Shown here piece by piece: positions 1 to 6,487 of a DNA stretch of 8,074 nt. The stretch's first letter is position 1. The number at the start of each line of letters is the position of its first letter. Under the pieces are notes generated by a model. It made no database searches. It saw only the letters and a program-made list of their open reading frames with translations, and was not told the origin of the DNA. The translations under genes were made by a program, and so were the position numbers. The stretch comes from an uncultured Bacillota bacterium (GTDB lineage: Bacteria; Bacillota; JAAYKD01), in the NCBI GenBank assembly GCA_937897315.1, contig CALCNS010000212.1, positions 1 through 8,074 of the forward strand, written 5' to 3'.

Positions 1-46
1 AGATTCCGAAACGTGACTGGAGTTCAGACGTGTGCTCTTCCGATCT
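1..46 (+). other. Illumina TruSeq index adapter left on the contig end (not genomic)
   Basis: Bases 13-46 match the 34-base Illumina TruSeq Read 2 adapter as it reads into an insert, beginning GTGACTGGAGTTC and ending CTCTTCCGATCT. Bases 1-4 (AGAT) are the tail of the P7 flow-cell sequence and bases 5-12 (TCCGAAAC) sit exactly where the index belongs. The reverse complement, GTTTCGGA, agrees from memory with TruSeq LT index 21 (GTTTCG plus the two fixed bases GA). Read from the GTG at base 13, the adapter encodes the peptide TGVQTCALPI, a well-known contaminant signature in protein databases. Genomic sequence starts at base 47, or a base or so either side because the junction T is ambiguous. 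Confidence 0.97.
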
Positions 47-3000
47 TTGGTCTTTATCTTGAGATTACATTTAAGGCTCAAGCTTTGGCAGGTTTATTCA
101 AGTATGAACCCACTCTCTTAGATAAAGAATGGCCATTGCTGACCGCTGGAGAACGCATGAACGTCTATAGGTTCACCACTGAGTTGGAAGTAGACGAAGT
201 CCTTTACATCATCGATGCAGACAGCAATGCTTCGAACGGAATCACCATGGTATTCCCAGAGGGATATCGACTAATGGATTATATTGATTTAGTAGAAGGC
301 GACTTGCTAAAAAAAGTGTATGACTATGACAAGTTTAACATTCGCTTCTCGGATAGTCACTTTAGCATAGATACGCAAACCGGAGAGATTCGAGTCGATG
401 CTCCCGAAGGTGTGCAGTACTTGGAGTGCATGATGACCTTGGTTTGGAAAAAAGATAAATTGACCTTCCGAAATGTCGATATGACATTGCAGATTCCTCT
501 GGTCTGGACGAACCTATCACAAAGCGAGTTGGCACAACGATTCACCGCCAGCGTCAAAGTAGGGAATCCGCAACAAGGATATCAAACCGTGTGGAGTCAG
601 CGAGTGGTCAAGAATGCCACCTTTGATTTACCGACGGACGTAGAAATCCAGGATTTGTTGGGATTGTCACGCTTCGATAGTGGATATGGCAATTTAAAAT
701 ACTCTGCCGTGACAGGATACGGAGGTCAAGTTATTGACGACCTAGCTATTCTCGAAGATACGGTTTATTACTATGATGTCACACCTCGCTCCTATAACAT
801 AACAGTTCATGATGTAGAAGAGAACAATGGCACGAAAGGAACACGTGTATTACAAGGAACCTATGGACAACAAATAGACTGGAACTCCTTACAGGATACC
901 GGAGCGAATGTTCCTTCTCAAGGAAAGTTCAGCTATTATCTCACTACAAAAGTGTTCGATCCCCAAGGGAATGAGCTTATCGTCGATTTGACTGCTCCGC
1001 TAGATAGTCGGTTGGCGAATATCATTCTCAGCGGTGCAACCTTCCATGCCGTCTATGTCGATCATAGTGTCACAGCGACGATTCACTTTGAAGGGATTGA
1101 ACTAGCAAGTGTCAGTCAGGTGCTGAGGAAAGGAAGTACCCCATCGCTTAACTCCGTCATGCCAATCCTTCAAGCCATGAATGCGAAAATAGTATCAATG
1201 AACCCCGCAATAACCCCAATTTCTTCGCCGACGAGCTATACCATAGTATGTGTGATCGAGACGATACCCATTGTATATAGAACAGTAACCTTTGAAAGCA
1301 GAAGTGGAAGCGAGGTAGCCAGTCAATCGATCGCGGAAGGCACAAGGATTCAAGAACCAGATGCTCCGATACGCTTTGGTTACGAGTTCCTCACTTGGAC
1401 CAAAGATCAAATCAATCCAATCGTATTTGATTTTGCGACTGAGCTCATGCCAACAGAAGATATGACTCTTTATGCTTTATGGCAACCTGTTTCAGTGATT
1501 GTGACGTTAGATGTAAATGAGGGATTGCCATGGGAAGCAGGTCAAGGAACGAAGAGTGTCGCTTTCGATGCCTCTTATGATGACTTAACTGTTCCAACCC
1601 GAACCGGATACCGTTTCTTGGGCTGGTTCACAGACCGCGTCGGGGGAGAAACGATAGCCAAGGAAACGCGGATGCAAAAGATCGCCAATCATACCTTGTA
1701 TGCTCATTGGGAAGCAAAGAGTGCCATGAGTTCCGGCGATATTCAAATCGAACCAAATCAAGTAGTCACTTTTGATACCAATGCCAAAACACTACAATTT
1801 TCAGTAGAACTACCAAGTATAGTACCAGAGAGTATTGTATTAAGGTATAAACGTCAAAACCTCGACAGCGAATGGCAGACTCAAGCCATTCATGCCGGGA
1901 CCTATGATGTTAAATTCACTCGAGCCGAAGATGAGCAGTATCGCTCCTTTGAAGCCATGTTTACTAGTGCATTGCGGATTGAGAAAGCGACAAGGAGTCT
2001 TTCTCATGTGCCTACAGCTAGTACAATGACGGCGAACCTCTTGGTAGAAGAAATACCAAAGAATTCTTATACCGGCCATGGCGTAGTCGAATATGCGCTC
2101 TCAACCGGTACAACGATTCCCACTAGTGGTTGGCAGACTTCAAGAGCATTTATGAACTTAAATGCAGGAACCTATTATGTATTTGCTCGTTTACAGGAGT
2201 CCGAGAACTATCTAATCACCCCAGCCATTATCTCAAACCAATCCTACCATATAGATGGGATAACCGCCAATGGATTAGATTACTATCATCTGATTTCCAT
2301 ACAGACGAGCAATATTGACAAAGCCGGAACGGATTCGAAGATTTATGGTAGTTTGGACTATATAGACGGTAAGCAGAGTCAGAAAACCCATTTTGACCTT
2401 GACGGAAACGATTTTGAAAAAGGCGACTTCGACACCTATGCGGTAACGGGGCTTCCCACAGATCCTTGGATGATATCAAAGGTACATATTTATTACGAAA
2501 GAGAAGGCTCTGCTCCGGGTTGGCATTGTGACTATGTGCAACCGGCAGCCGGAAAAATAGTATGGGAAGCAGGATTGCCCAAATTATTCCAGATTCCTGG
2601 TGAGAGATTGTCGGTTAATCAATGGTTTGGGGCGGAAGAGAACGATCGCACTTATGTAAACTGGAGTGGCTCTACAGATTCCATGAAACGTGTCATCACA
2701 GCCGTTGGCAACATGAACACTGTGCCCACAAATCTGCAACTCGAAAGAAGTGGAAGTGCCTACTTGTTTGTCTACGATGGCTTAATTAGCGACCAATACA
2801 GTGGAGAAGGAAAGACGTACAACGCCTACCACCATGCAGACGCACCAACGATAACCATCCAGTCGGTGAATGCAAACTACAGCGAATATGTTTCCTATGG
2901 GATAAACTCCATAAGCGTTAATCAAGCTGGCTTGAGCGAGGCCATGGAAGCCGATGGAGTGAATGCTACCCAAATGCTCATCACTTTGAGATTCCCGCAA

Positions 3001-3057
3001 CGCTCTACTACGACTGCGACAGCAACGTATGAAATGTTGATGACCGTATCTCGTTAA
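47..3057 (+). CDS. Large secreted/surface protein with InlB B-repeats, MBG/Ig-like modules and a PLAT/LH2-like domain (5'-partial)
   Basis: This is the C-terminal ~1,000 residues of a large extracellular protein. The true start, signal peptide and promoter are missing because the contig ends in adapter; the first full genomic codon is at base 49 and the GTG at 13 is artefactual. Numbering residues from that GTG, residues ~60-260 are an unrecognised beta-rich region. Residues ~270-420 look like two degenerate repeat modules. Residues 424-492 and 497-568 are InlB/Listeria-Bacteroides B-repeats, with the hallmarks RFGYEFLTW...LYALW and RTGYRFLGWF...LYAHW. Residues ~572-755 are MBG/Ig-like, with GTYDVKFTRAEDEQY and NAGTYYVFARLQESENY patterns. 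Residues ~759-844 look like a PLAT/LH2 domain (AGTDSKIYGSL, FEKGDFDTY, PGWHCDYV). The last ~170 residues are unrecognised. No LPXTG motif, hydrophobic tail, SLH or choline-binding repeat is visible, so surface attachment is unexplained. A role in adhesion or in binding lipid or protein is inferred from domain content only. Confidence 0.9.
1282..1716 (+). repeat. Two tandem InlB-type B-repeats (protein level) inside the surface-protein gene
   Basis: Bases 1282-1488 and 1501-1716 each encode a ~70-residue module. Both have the family pattern: an opening V-T-beta strand, a central P-x-R-x-GY-x-F-x-x-W segment, and a closing LYAxW. The copies are divergent in DNA and protein, so this is an old domain duplication rather than a recent DNA repeat. 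The family (Listeria-Bacteroides repeat, beta-grasp-like fold) is typical of surface proteins of Bacillota, where it often serves as a stalk or spacer. Two weaker modules just upstream (about 800-1280) may be further degenerate copies. Confidence 0.85.
2287..2544 (+). other. PLAT/LH2-like domain segment of the surface-protein gene
   Basis: The ~86 encoded residues follow the PLAT/LH2 pattern in order: a first strand (HLISIQTSNI), the signature AGTDSKIYGSL, a central F-D-L-D...FEKGDFDTY segment, a V-x-I-Y-Y strand, and the closing G-x-x-P-G-W-H-C-D-Y-V. PLAT domains are beta-sandwiches, best known from lipoxygenases, lipases and polycystins, that mediate membrane, lipid or protein contacts and sometimes bind calcium. 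The match was made by eye from the signature, so the family is likely but the ligand is unknown. Confidence 0.75.
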
Positions 3058-3067
3058 GGATTACGTA

Positions 3068-3100
3068 GAAACAACCCGATGCATCGCATCGGGTTGTTTC
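3068..3100 (+). terminator. Rho-independent terminator after the surface-protein gene
   Basis: A perfect 14-bp stem (3068-3081 with 3087-3100) encloses a 5-base loop, starting 10 bases after the stop codon. The arms are GAAACAACCCGATG and its complement. The descending arm carries only a short T-rich end (GTTGTTTC) with no long T-tract behind it, so termination may be less than complete. Because the stem is symmetric and A/T-edged, it could also work on the opposite strand. Confidence 0.8.
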
Positions 3101-3132
3101 GTGTCGAATGGGTAGTATTTTCTAAGCAGCTT

Positions 3133-3164
3133 TGTTATAATGTAGACATCAATGTTTTTAGGAG
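3133..3164 (+). promoter_or_regulatory. Extended -10 promoter and ribosome binding site for the beta-lactamase-fold gene
   Basis: TGTTATAAT at 3133-3141 is a perfect TATAAT hexamer (3136-3141) with an upstream TGn, i.e. an extended -10. At the usual spacing the -35 position (about 3113-3118, TAGTAT) is poor, which extended -10 promoters tolerate. A start point near 3148 would give a leader of about 25 bases. AGGAG at 3160-3164 lies 9 bases before the ATG at 3174 and supports that start. The promoter follows the terminator hairpin, so this gene is probably its own transcription unit. Confidence 0.75.
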
Positions 3165-3173
3165 TGAACTGAC

Positions 3174-4304
3174 ATGAACCGTCGACAAATAGGTTTCCTG
3201 GTTGTGTTGACCATCATGGCTTTCCTTGCCGGTATGTGGATCCGTTCTCGAATCGCGGTAGAGCCAATCGTCCCAAAGGATGAGTTAGCCCCAGTCATCC
3301 ATGTTTCAGATTTAGAACTCGATTACTTAGCAAAGTGGGAGCCATTGACTAACACATCTGCTATAGATGAAAAGGATGGTGAGCTCAACCACCTTATACA
3401 ATGGCAAGGCGAAGTCAATACAGCCATTCCGGGTGATTATGAGGTTTTGTTTTGGGTAGAAGATGCATCCGGTAACCGTGCCGAAGTGATTCAGAAGGTT
3501 CGTGTTTTAGATCCTTATGCCGGAATTGTGCCAGAGAATCAGGTCTTTGTGACTCCCACAGAGAAAAATGTACAATTATACCATTTAATTATGGAACACT
3601 ACATAAAGGATTGGGAGAAGATTGGGTTTTACTACGAAGATTTATCCACCGGAGAAGTGATTGCCATACGACCAAATGTTCAGTATTTGACAGCGAGCAC
3701 CGGCAAACTCATGGTACTTATGCCCCTCATGGACAGAGTTAGCAAGGGAACGGTAGATCTCAACGAAATGGTTCCATATTTACCAGAGGATTTTACCCAT
3801 GGTACTGGAGCGATTAAGTACTATGACTTATCAAAGCCTGGGTTGGCTTTCAGCTTACGTACTTTAGTACAATTTGCGGCAGTGAACTCCGATAATATTG
3901 CATTCCGTATGCTTTGGCGTTTTCTGGGTAAAGAGGAAGTGTATGCCTACTATGAAGAGGTTATCGGACACGAGACCAACCATGACGAGTTAGAGACCAG
4001 TGCCGCCGATGCTGCCAAAATTATGAAGCTGTTATATTACAGTGAAGGAGAACACTATGAGGAGCTCAGGCATCACTTGAAGAACTCCTTGTATCCGATT
4101 CTTATTGCAGAACTCCTGCCACACGGGATTACGGCTCACAAAGTAGGGTTTTACGAAGGGAATATTCATGATACTGCAATTGTTTATGGACCGAGTGGAG
4201 ATTATCTGTTGAGCATTTACACTGACATGCTTCTGGATGGATACGACACCATCGCGGCCTTATCTTTAAAGATTTATGACTTTAAGAATGCTCCTTCCCC
4301 ATAA
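3174..4304 (+). CDS. Membrane-anchored Ig-like plus class A beta-lactamase-fold serine hydrolase
   Basis: The 376-residue protein starts with a basic N-terminus and one hydrophobic helix (residues ~6-23), a signal anchor or uncleaved signal peptide, so the rest is extracytoplasmic. Residues ~38-113 form an Ig-like domain of the DUF5011 kind (AIDEKDGEL...VNTAIPGDYEV...VEDASGN). Residues ~130-370 have the class A beta-lactamase/transpeptidase-like fold (Beta-lactamase2 family). It has S175-T-G-K178 (SxxK, nucleophile and general base), S239-D240-N241 (SDN) and K323-V324-G325 in place of KTG. The segment ETSAADAAKIM (~275-284) matches the conserved helix after the omega loop, but the classic E-x-x-x-N omega-loop motif is not evident before it. 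Without that Glu, efficient beta-lactam deacylation would not be expected, so a D-Ala-D-Ala peptidase-like, penicillin-binding or ester-hydrolysing role is as plausible as resistance. The substrate is not determined. ATG is chosen because of AGGAG 9 bases upstream. Confidence 0.88.
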   Translation: MNRRQIGFLVVLTIMAFLAGMWIRSRIAVEPIVPKDELAPVIHVSDLELDYLAKWEPLTNTSAIDEKDGELNHLIQWQGEVNTAIPGDYEVLFWVEDASGNRAEVIQKVRVLDPYAGIVPENQVFVTPTEKNVQLYHLIMEHYIKDWEKIGFYYEDLSTGEVIAIRPNVQYLTASTGKLMVLMPLMDRVSKGTVDLNEMVPYLPEDFTHGTGAIKYYDLSKPGLAFSLRTLVQFAAVNSDNIAFRMLWRFLGKEEVYAYYEEVIGHETNHDELETSAADAAKIMKLLYYSEGEHYEELRHHLKNSLYPILIAELLPHGITAHKVGFYEGNIHDTAIVYGPSGDYLLSIYTDMLLDGYDTIAALSLKIYDFKNAPSP

Positions 4305-4322
4305 AAGGGGAAAGAGCATTTT
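4285..4322. terminator. Intrinsic terminator between convergent genes, overlapping a stop codon
   Basis: AATGCTC-CTT-CCCC (4287-4300) pairs with GGGG-AAA-GAGCATT (4307-4320) around a 6-base loop. There is one C/A mismatch, and A-T and G-T pairs at 4285-4286/4321-4322 extend the base. In the + direction it is followed by TTTTGCTTTT, a fair T-tract, so it should stop transcription of the beta-lactamase-fold gene. That gene's TAA (4302-4304) lies in the loop, so its last codons form the ascending arm. The convergent gene ends at 4327; read on the minus strand the T-tract is poor, so any bidirectional activity would be weaker that way. Confidence 0.8.
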
Positions 4323-4326
4323 GCTT

Positions 4327-5448
4327 TTAGAAGCCCTTCACGGTTTTCCAGAATTCTTGAGGTGCCGTTTCTTCTATATAGTCTACCATGGTTGAATTCA
4401 CACCTAGAGGAGTGTGCCAATCGGCTTCAAAGTAGGGATGTAATTGCGGTGAGCCAAAACACACATAAAGCTTCGAAGCACTTACGTCGAAAAGCATGGA
4501 TCTCAGCGTGCCAAAATATCCGTTATAATCATGATAACAAAGTCCATTCGGGATTTTAGTTTTCAAGAGGTGAAGAAGATCATCCCGAGAAACTTGATCT
4601 TTTCTGAACAAAGTATCCACTGCTTCTTCACGCCAATGACTAAAGTTCTTTCTCTTTGGAAACATGGTTTGTAGTTGCTGACTTTGAAAATGGTTGAATG
4701 AACTTAAATAACCGTTTACAGGACGTCTCACCGCTTTGTATCCCAAGCCTTTATCAGCTACGGTCTCTACTACTGCACAATTGCCCTGGGCATCTGCTAG
4801 CATATAAGTAAAAGTATCGTTTAAAGGCATGGATTGTAGTTTCTGAACGGCCTCTTCCACGGTGCTGCAGTTGCCCAACAATGCTCTAGTGGCAAAGGCG
4901 AAGAACAAACCCGAAGCTTGGCCCTTGGAGGAGTGAACGACCTCAGCGCTGGATATTGCGACACAGAGACCCGCATCGTTGATTCCATCGAATCGCCCCA
5001 AATGAAACAAGGAAAACCCCATGTGGGCATGCTTACCGGTAACTCTGGTAATAGAAAAAATGAGTTCATCGAGGGTAGCATATTCGTAACTTCTTGCCAA
5101 GTAAAAGTGCTGATCTGTTGTTTTTTCAGGTAGTGCGGCTACCATGGAACAAGCTCGATGATGCGAACTAAAACCATAGGTCCAATGCATCATTTGAGTA
5201 ATCGGTACCTTCAGAGCATCGGCCATACCTTGGAGTTCTTGGTCAAGCCCAGGGCAGTGATGCACTAATAATTTCATATAACTTTGATAATTAGCATCAC
5301 TAAGCGCTTCAGAACTTGGCTGAGGAGAAGTCATAAACTGAGTGTATTCTGGGGAAGTGGCAATCAAGCATCCTCGTTGATAACCAATTTCATAATGACT
5401 ACCCTGTTCAGAAATCGTTTGAAATCGTAATTGTGGCACAATTTTCAA
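4327..5448 (-). CDS. C45-family Ntn hydrolase, acyl-CoA:6-aminopenicillanate acyltransferase-like
   Basis: The 373-residue protein fits the peptidase C45 / penicillin acyltransferase (AAT) family, whose members are usually about 350-400 residues. Family hallmarks in order are GSHYEIGYQRG near residues 16-26, ACSMVAA with the probable nucleophile C100, LARSYEY (R119), GRFDGINDAGLCVAIS (~151-166), SSFNHF and YFGTLRSMLFD. In characterised AAT the precursor autocleaves just before the Cys, exposing it as the N-terminal nucleophile; by analogy cleavage would fall between A99 and C100. There is no signal peptide, so it is probably cytoplasmic. Bacterial members generally hydrolyse or transfer acyl groups on amides, and the substrate cannot be read here. 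The start is TTG at 5448 with GGAAGG 6 bases upstream; an in-frame GTG at 5439 is the alternative. The gene is convergent with the beta-lactamase-fold gene and has its own promoter. Confidence 0.87.
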   Translation of the reverse strand: MKIVPQLRFQTISEQGSHYEIGYQRGCLIATSPEYTQFMTSPQPSSEALSDANYQSYMKLLVHHCPGLDQELQGMADALKVPITQMMHWTYGFSSHHRACSMVAALPEKTTDQHFYLARSYEYATLDELIFSITRVTGKHAHMGFSLFHLGRFDGINDAGLCVAISSAEVVHSSKGQASGLFFAFATRALLGNCSTVEEAVQKLQSMPLNDTFTYMLADAQGNCAVVETVADKGLGYKAVRRPVNGYLSSFNHFQSQQLQTMFPKRKNFSHWREEAVDTLFRKDQVSRDDLLHLLKTKIPNGLCYHDYNGYFGTLRSMLFDVSASKLYVCFGSPQLHPYFEADWHTPLGVNSTMVDYIEETAPQEFWKTVKGF

Positions 5449-5501
5449 CCCTTTCCTTCCATATCCATAAATAATCTATACCAAAAAACACTCTTCGTCA
5501 A
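5449..5501 (-). promoter_or_regulatory. Sigma-A-like promoter and purine-rich ribosome binding site for the C45-family gene
   Basis: On the minus strand, TTGACG (5501-5496, 5 of 6 to consensus) and TAGATT (5478-5473, 4 of 6) are 17 bases apart. Transcription would begin near 5466, giving an 18-base leader that is mostly ribosome binding site: GGAAGGAAAGGG at 5460-5449, directly before the TTG. The strong purine stretch probably compensates for the weak start codon. The promoter begins right after the terminator T-run of the upstream ferritin-like gene, so the C45-family gene is independently transcribed. Confidence 0.65.
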
Positions 5502-5505
5502 GACG

Positions 5506-5566
5506 AAAAAAACAGGATAAGGGACAGTCTCGCGACTTCGCCGCGAAACGATTACCTTACCCTGTT
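5506..5566 (-). terminator. Rho-independent terminator of the ferritin-like gene
   Basis: Read on the minus strand, AACAGGGTAAGG (from 5566) pairs with CCTTATCCTGTT (to 5511). An inner TCGCG/CGCGA stem (5530-5534 with 5542-5546) sits at the tip of the long imperfect hairpin. Seven uninterrupted T residues follow (5512-5506). Hairpin plus T-run, 28 bases after the stop codon at 5595, is a textbook intrinsic terminator for the minus-strand gene. Confidence 0.88.
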
Positions 5567-5594
5567 AACTCATTTAGATGGATACATTAGATAT

Positions 5595-6338
5595 TTATTG
5601 AGGATTTACCAAACGGGTTTGATTTTGGCTGAGCCATTGATGTTGCTGTGCCATGTTTTTTCCACGTGCTCCTACACCATTCTGACTAGACACTTGATTG
5701 GATTGAAGCGGACCTTGAGTGACACCTTGGTTATTTATCCTTTGTGAGCGGACGCTTTCACTGTAACCGAATCCTCGTACAGAAGTGTTCTGATTAGCTT
5801 GTCGAGTTTGCACAGTGCCAAGACCAATTTGCCCTTGGGAGGTTCGTTGGAAAGCAGCTAAATGGCTTTCGGAAGCTTTTTTTAAGTTCTCAAAAACAAG
5901 ACGAACATCGCTTGGTAGTTCTTCTTTTAAGAACGCTTCATACATGGCTATGTTATTGAGCTCAGCTTGGACGCCAATTTCATAACTTTCGGCTAGACTG
6001 CTTGGAACCACTACTTTGTCAGAAGCGGAATCCGCTGGTACTGTCATTTCATAAGTTTCAAATAAAGGAAGTAATGCTTGAATGTGTCTTCCTTCAGCTT
6101 TCATAATGTTTGTGTAAACGCGGACTTCGCCAAACTCATTCTGAATCGCATGGTATTCCGCCTGGGCTGCATATTCATCCTGGATAGCATAATGTAGCAT
6201 CTCTTCTAATGTGTAAGAAGTATCTGCTAAAGCTGCGGTAGAACCTAGACTCACTTCAGTTGCCATGAGTAATCCGGAAGCCGAGAACATACTGAGTGCT
6301 AACAAGCCGGCAGCTATTTTTGATTTTACGTTTTTCAT
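5595..6338 (-). CDS. Exported ferritin-like protein of the DUF2202 type with a Q/N/S-rich tail
   Basis: ATG at 6338 is preferred (247 residues): AGAGG lies 8 bases upstream, whereas the in-frame ATG at 6344 is only 2 bases from it and the TTG at 6356 lies upstream of it. A signal peptide follows (KNVKSK, a hydrophobic core, cleavage probably after AALA before DTSYT). Numbered from that TTG, a four-helix ferritin-like core spans residues ~48-172. Candidate metal ligands are E61/E67 in DEYAAQAEYH, E88 and H91 in AEGRHI, E126/E132 in YEIGVQAELNNIAMYE, and E163/H165 in ASESHLAAF. This spacing resembles DUF2202 and rubrerythrin-like families. Residues ~173-253 are low complexity, rich in Q, N, S, G and R, and look disordered. 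Metal binding or redox chemistry outside the membrane is plausible, but the activity of DUF2202 proteins is not settled. It stands between its own terminator and a 149-base upstream gap. Confidence 0.82.
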   Translation of the reverse strand: MKNVKSKIAAGLLALSMFSASGLLMATEVSLGSTAALADTSYTLEEMLHYAIQDEYAAQAEYHAIQNEFGEVRVYTNIMKAEGRHIQALLPLFETYEMTVPADSASDKVVVPSSLAESYEIGVQAELNNIAMYEAFLKEELPSDVRLVFENLKKASESHLAAFQRTSQGQIGLGTVQTRQANQNTSVRGFGYSESVRSQRINNQGVTQGPLQSNQVSSQNGVGARGKNMAQQHQWLSQNQTRLVNPQ

Positions 6339-6344
6339 ATTCAT

Positions 6345-6487
6345 ATCCTCTTTCAATTTTATAAATTTGGTGGGGTAGTCGTTCTTGTTACTCCCTTGAC
6401 CTGCTCTTAGTATACTTGAGCAATGTGTTTTTTTTATGATATGAATATTGCATAAACGTGATATCTTTATGGCAAACTTTTGTTTGA
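6345..6487 (-). promoter_or_regulatory. Upstream region of the ferritin-like gene: candidate promoter and TTTATG/CATAAA dyads
   Basis: On the minus strand TATACT at 6414-6409 is the best -10 (5 of 6). It has no good -35 at 17 bases (ATAAAA), which predicts a start near 6402, a leader of about 64 bases and possible need for an activator. A second candidate upstream is TTGCCA (6475-6470) with TGCAAT (6452-6447) at 17-base spacing. TTTATG (6433-6438) and CATAAA (6451-6456) form a 24-base dyad, and a third TTTATG follows at 6466-6471. No good terminator for the upstream permease gene is visible, so read-through into the ferritin-like gene is possible. The ribosome binding site AAAGAGGA occupies 6353-6346. 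Confidence 0.45.

Noticed and set aside
13..46. GTG start and N-terminal peptide of a complete 1,014-residue gene
   Set aside because: These codons are Illumina adapter, so the gene is 5'-partial and its start is unknown.
357..2479. Several 60-83 residue open frames on both strands inside the surface-protein gene
   Set aside because: They overlap a well-supported domain-rich gene, have no plausible ribosome sites or recognisable motifs, and are typical shadow frames.
3174..4304. Calling the SxxK protein an antibiotic-resistance beta-lactamase
   Set aside because: The fold is right, but the omega-loop Glu is not evident, KTG is replaced by KVG, and a TM anchor with an Ig-like domain points to an envelope role.
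4362..5133. Short open frames opposite or overlapping the C45-family gene
   Set aside because: The 373-residue minus-strand frame carries the full set of family motifs; the others show none.
6451..6471. CATAAA...TTTATG hairpin as a terminator for the permease gene
   Set aside because: A 6-bp AT-rich stem with a 9-base loop and no following T-run on the minus strand is too weak; it is better treated as part of a possible operator.
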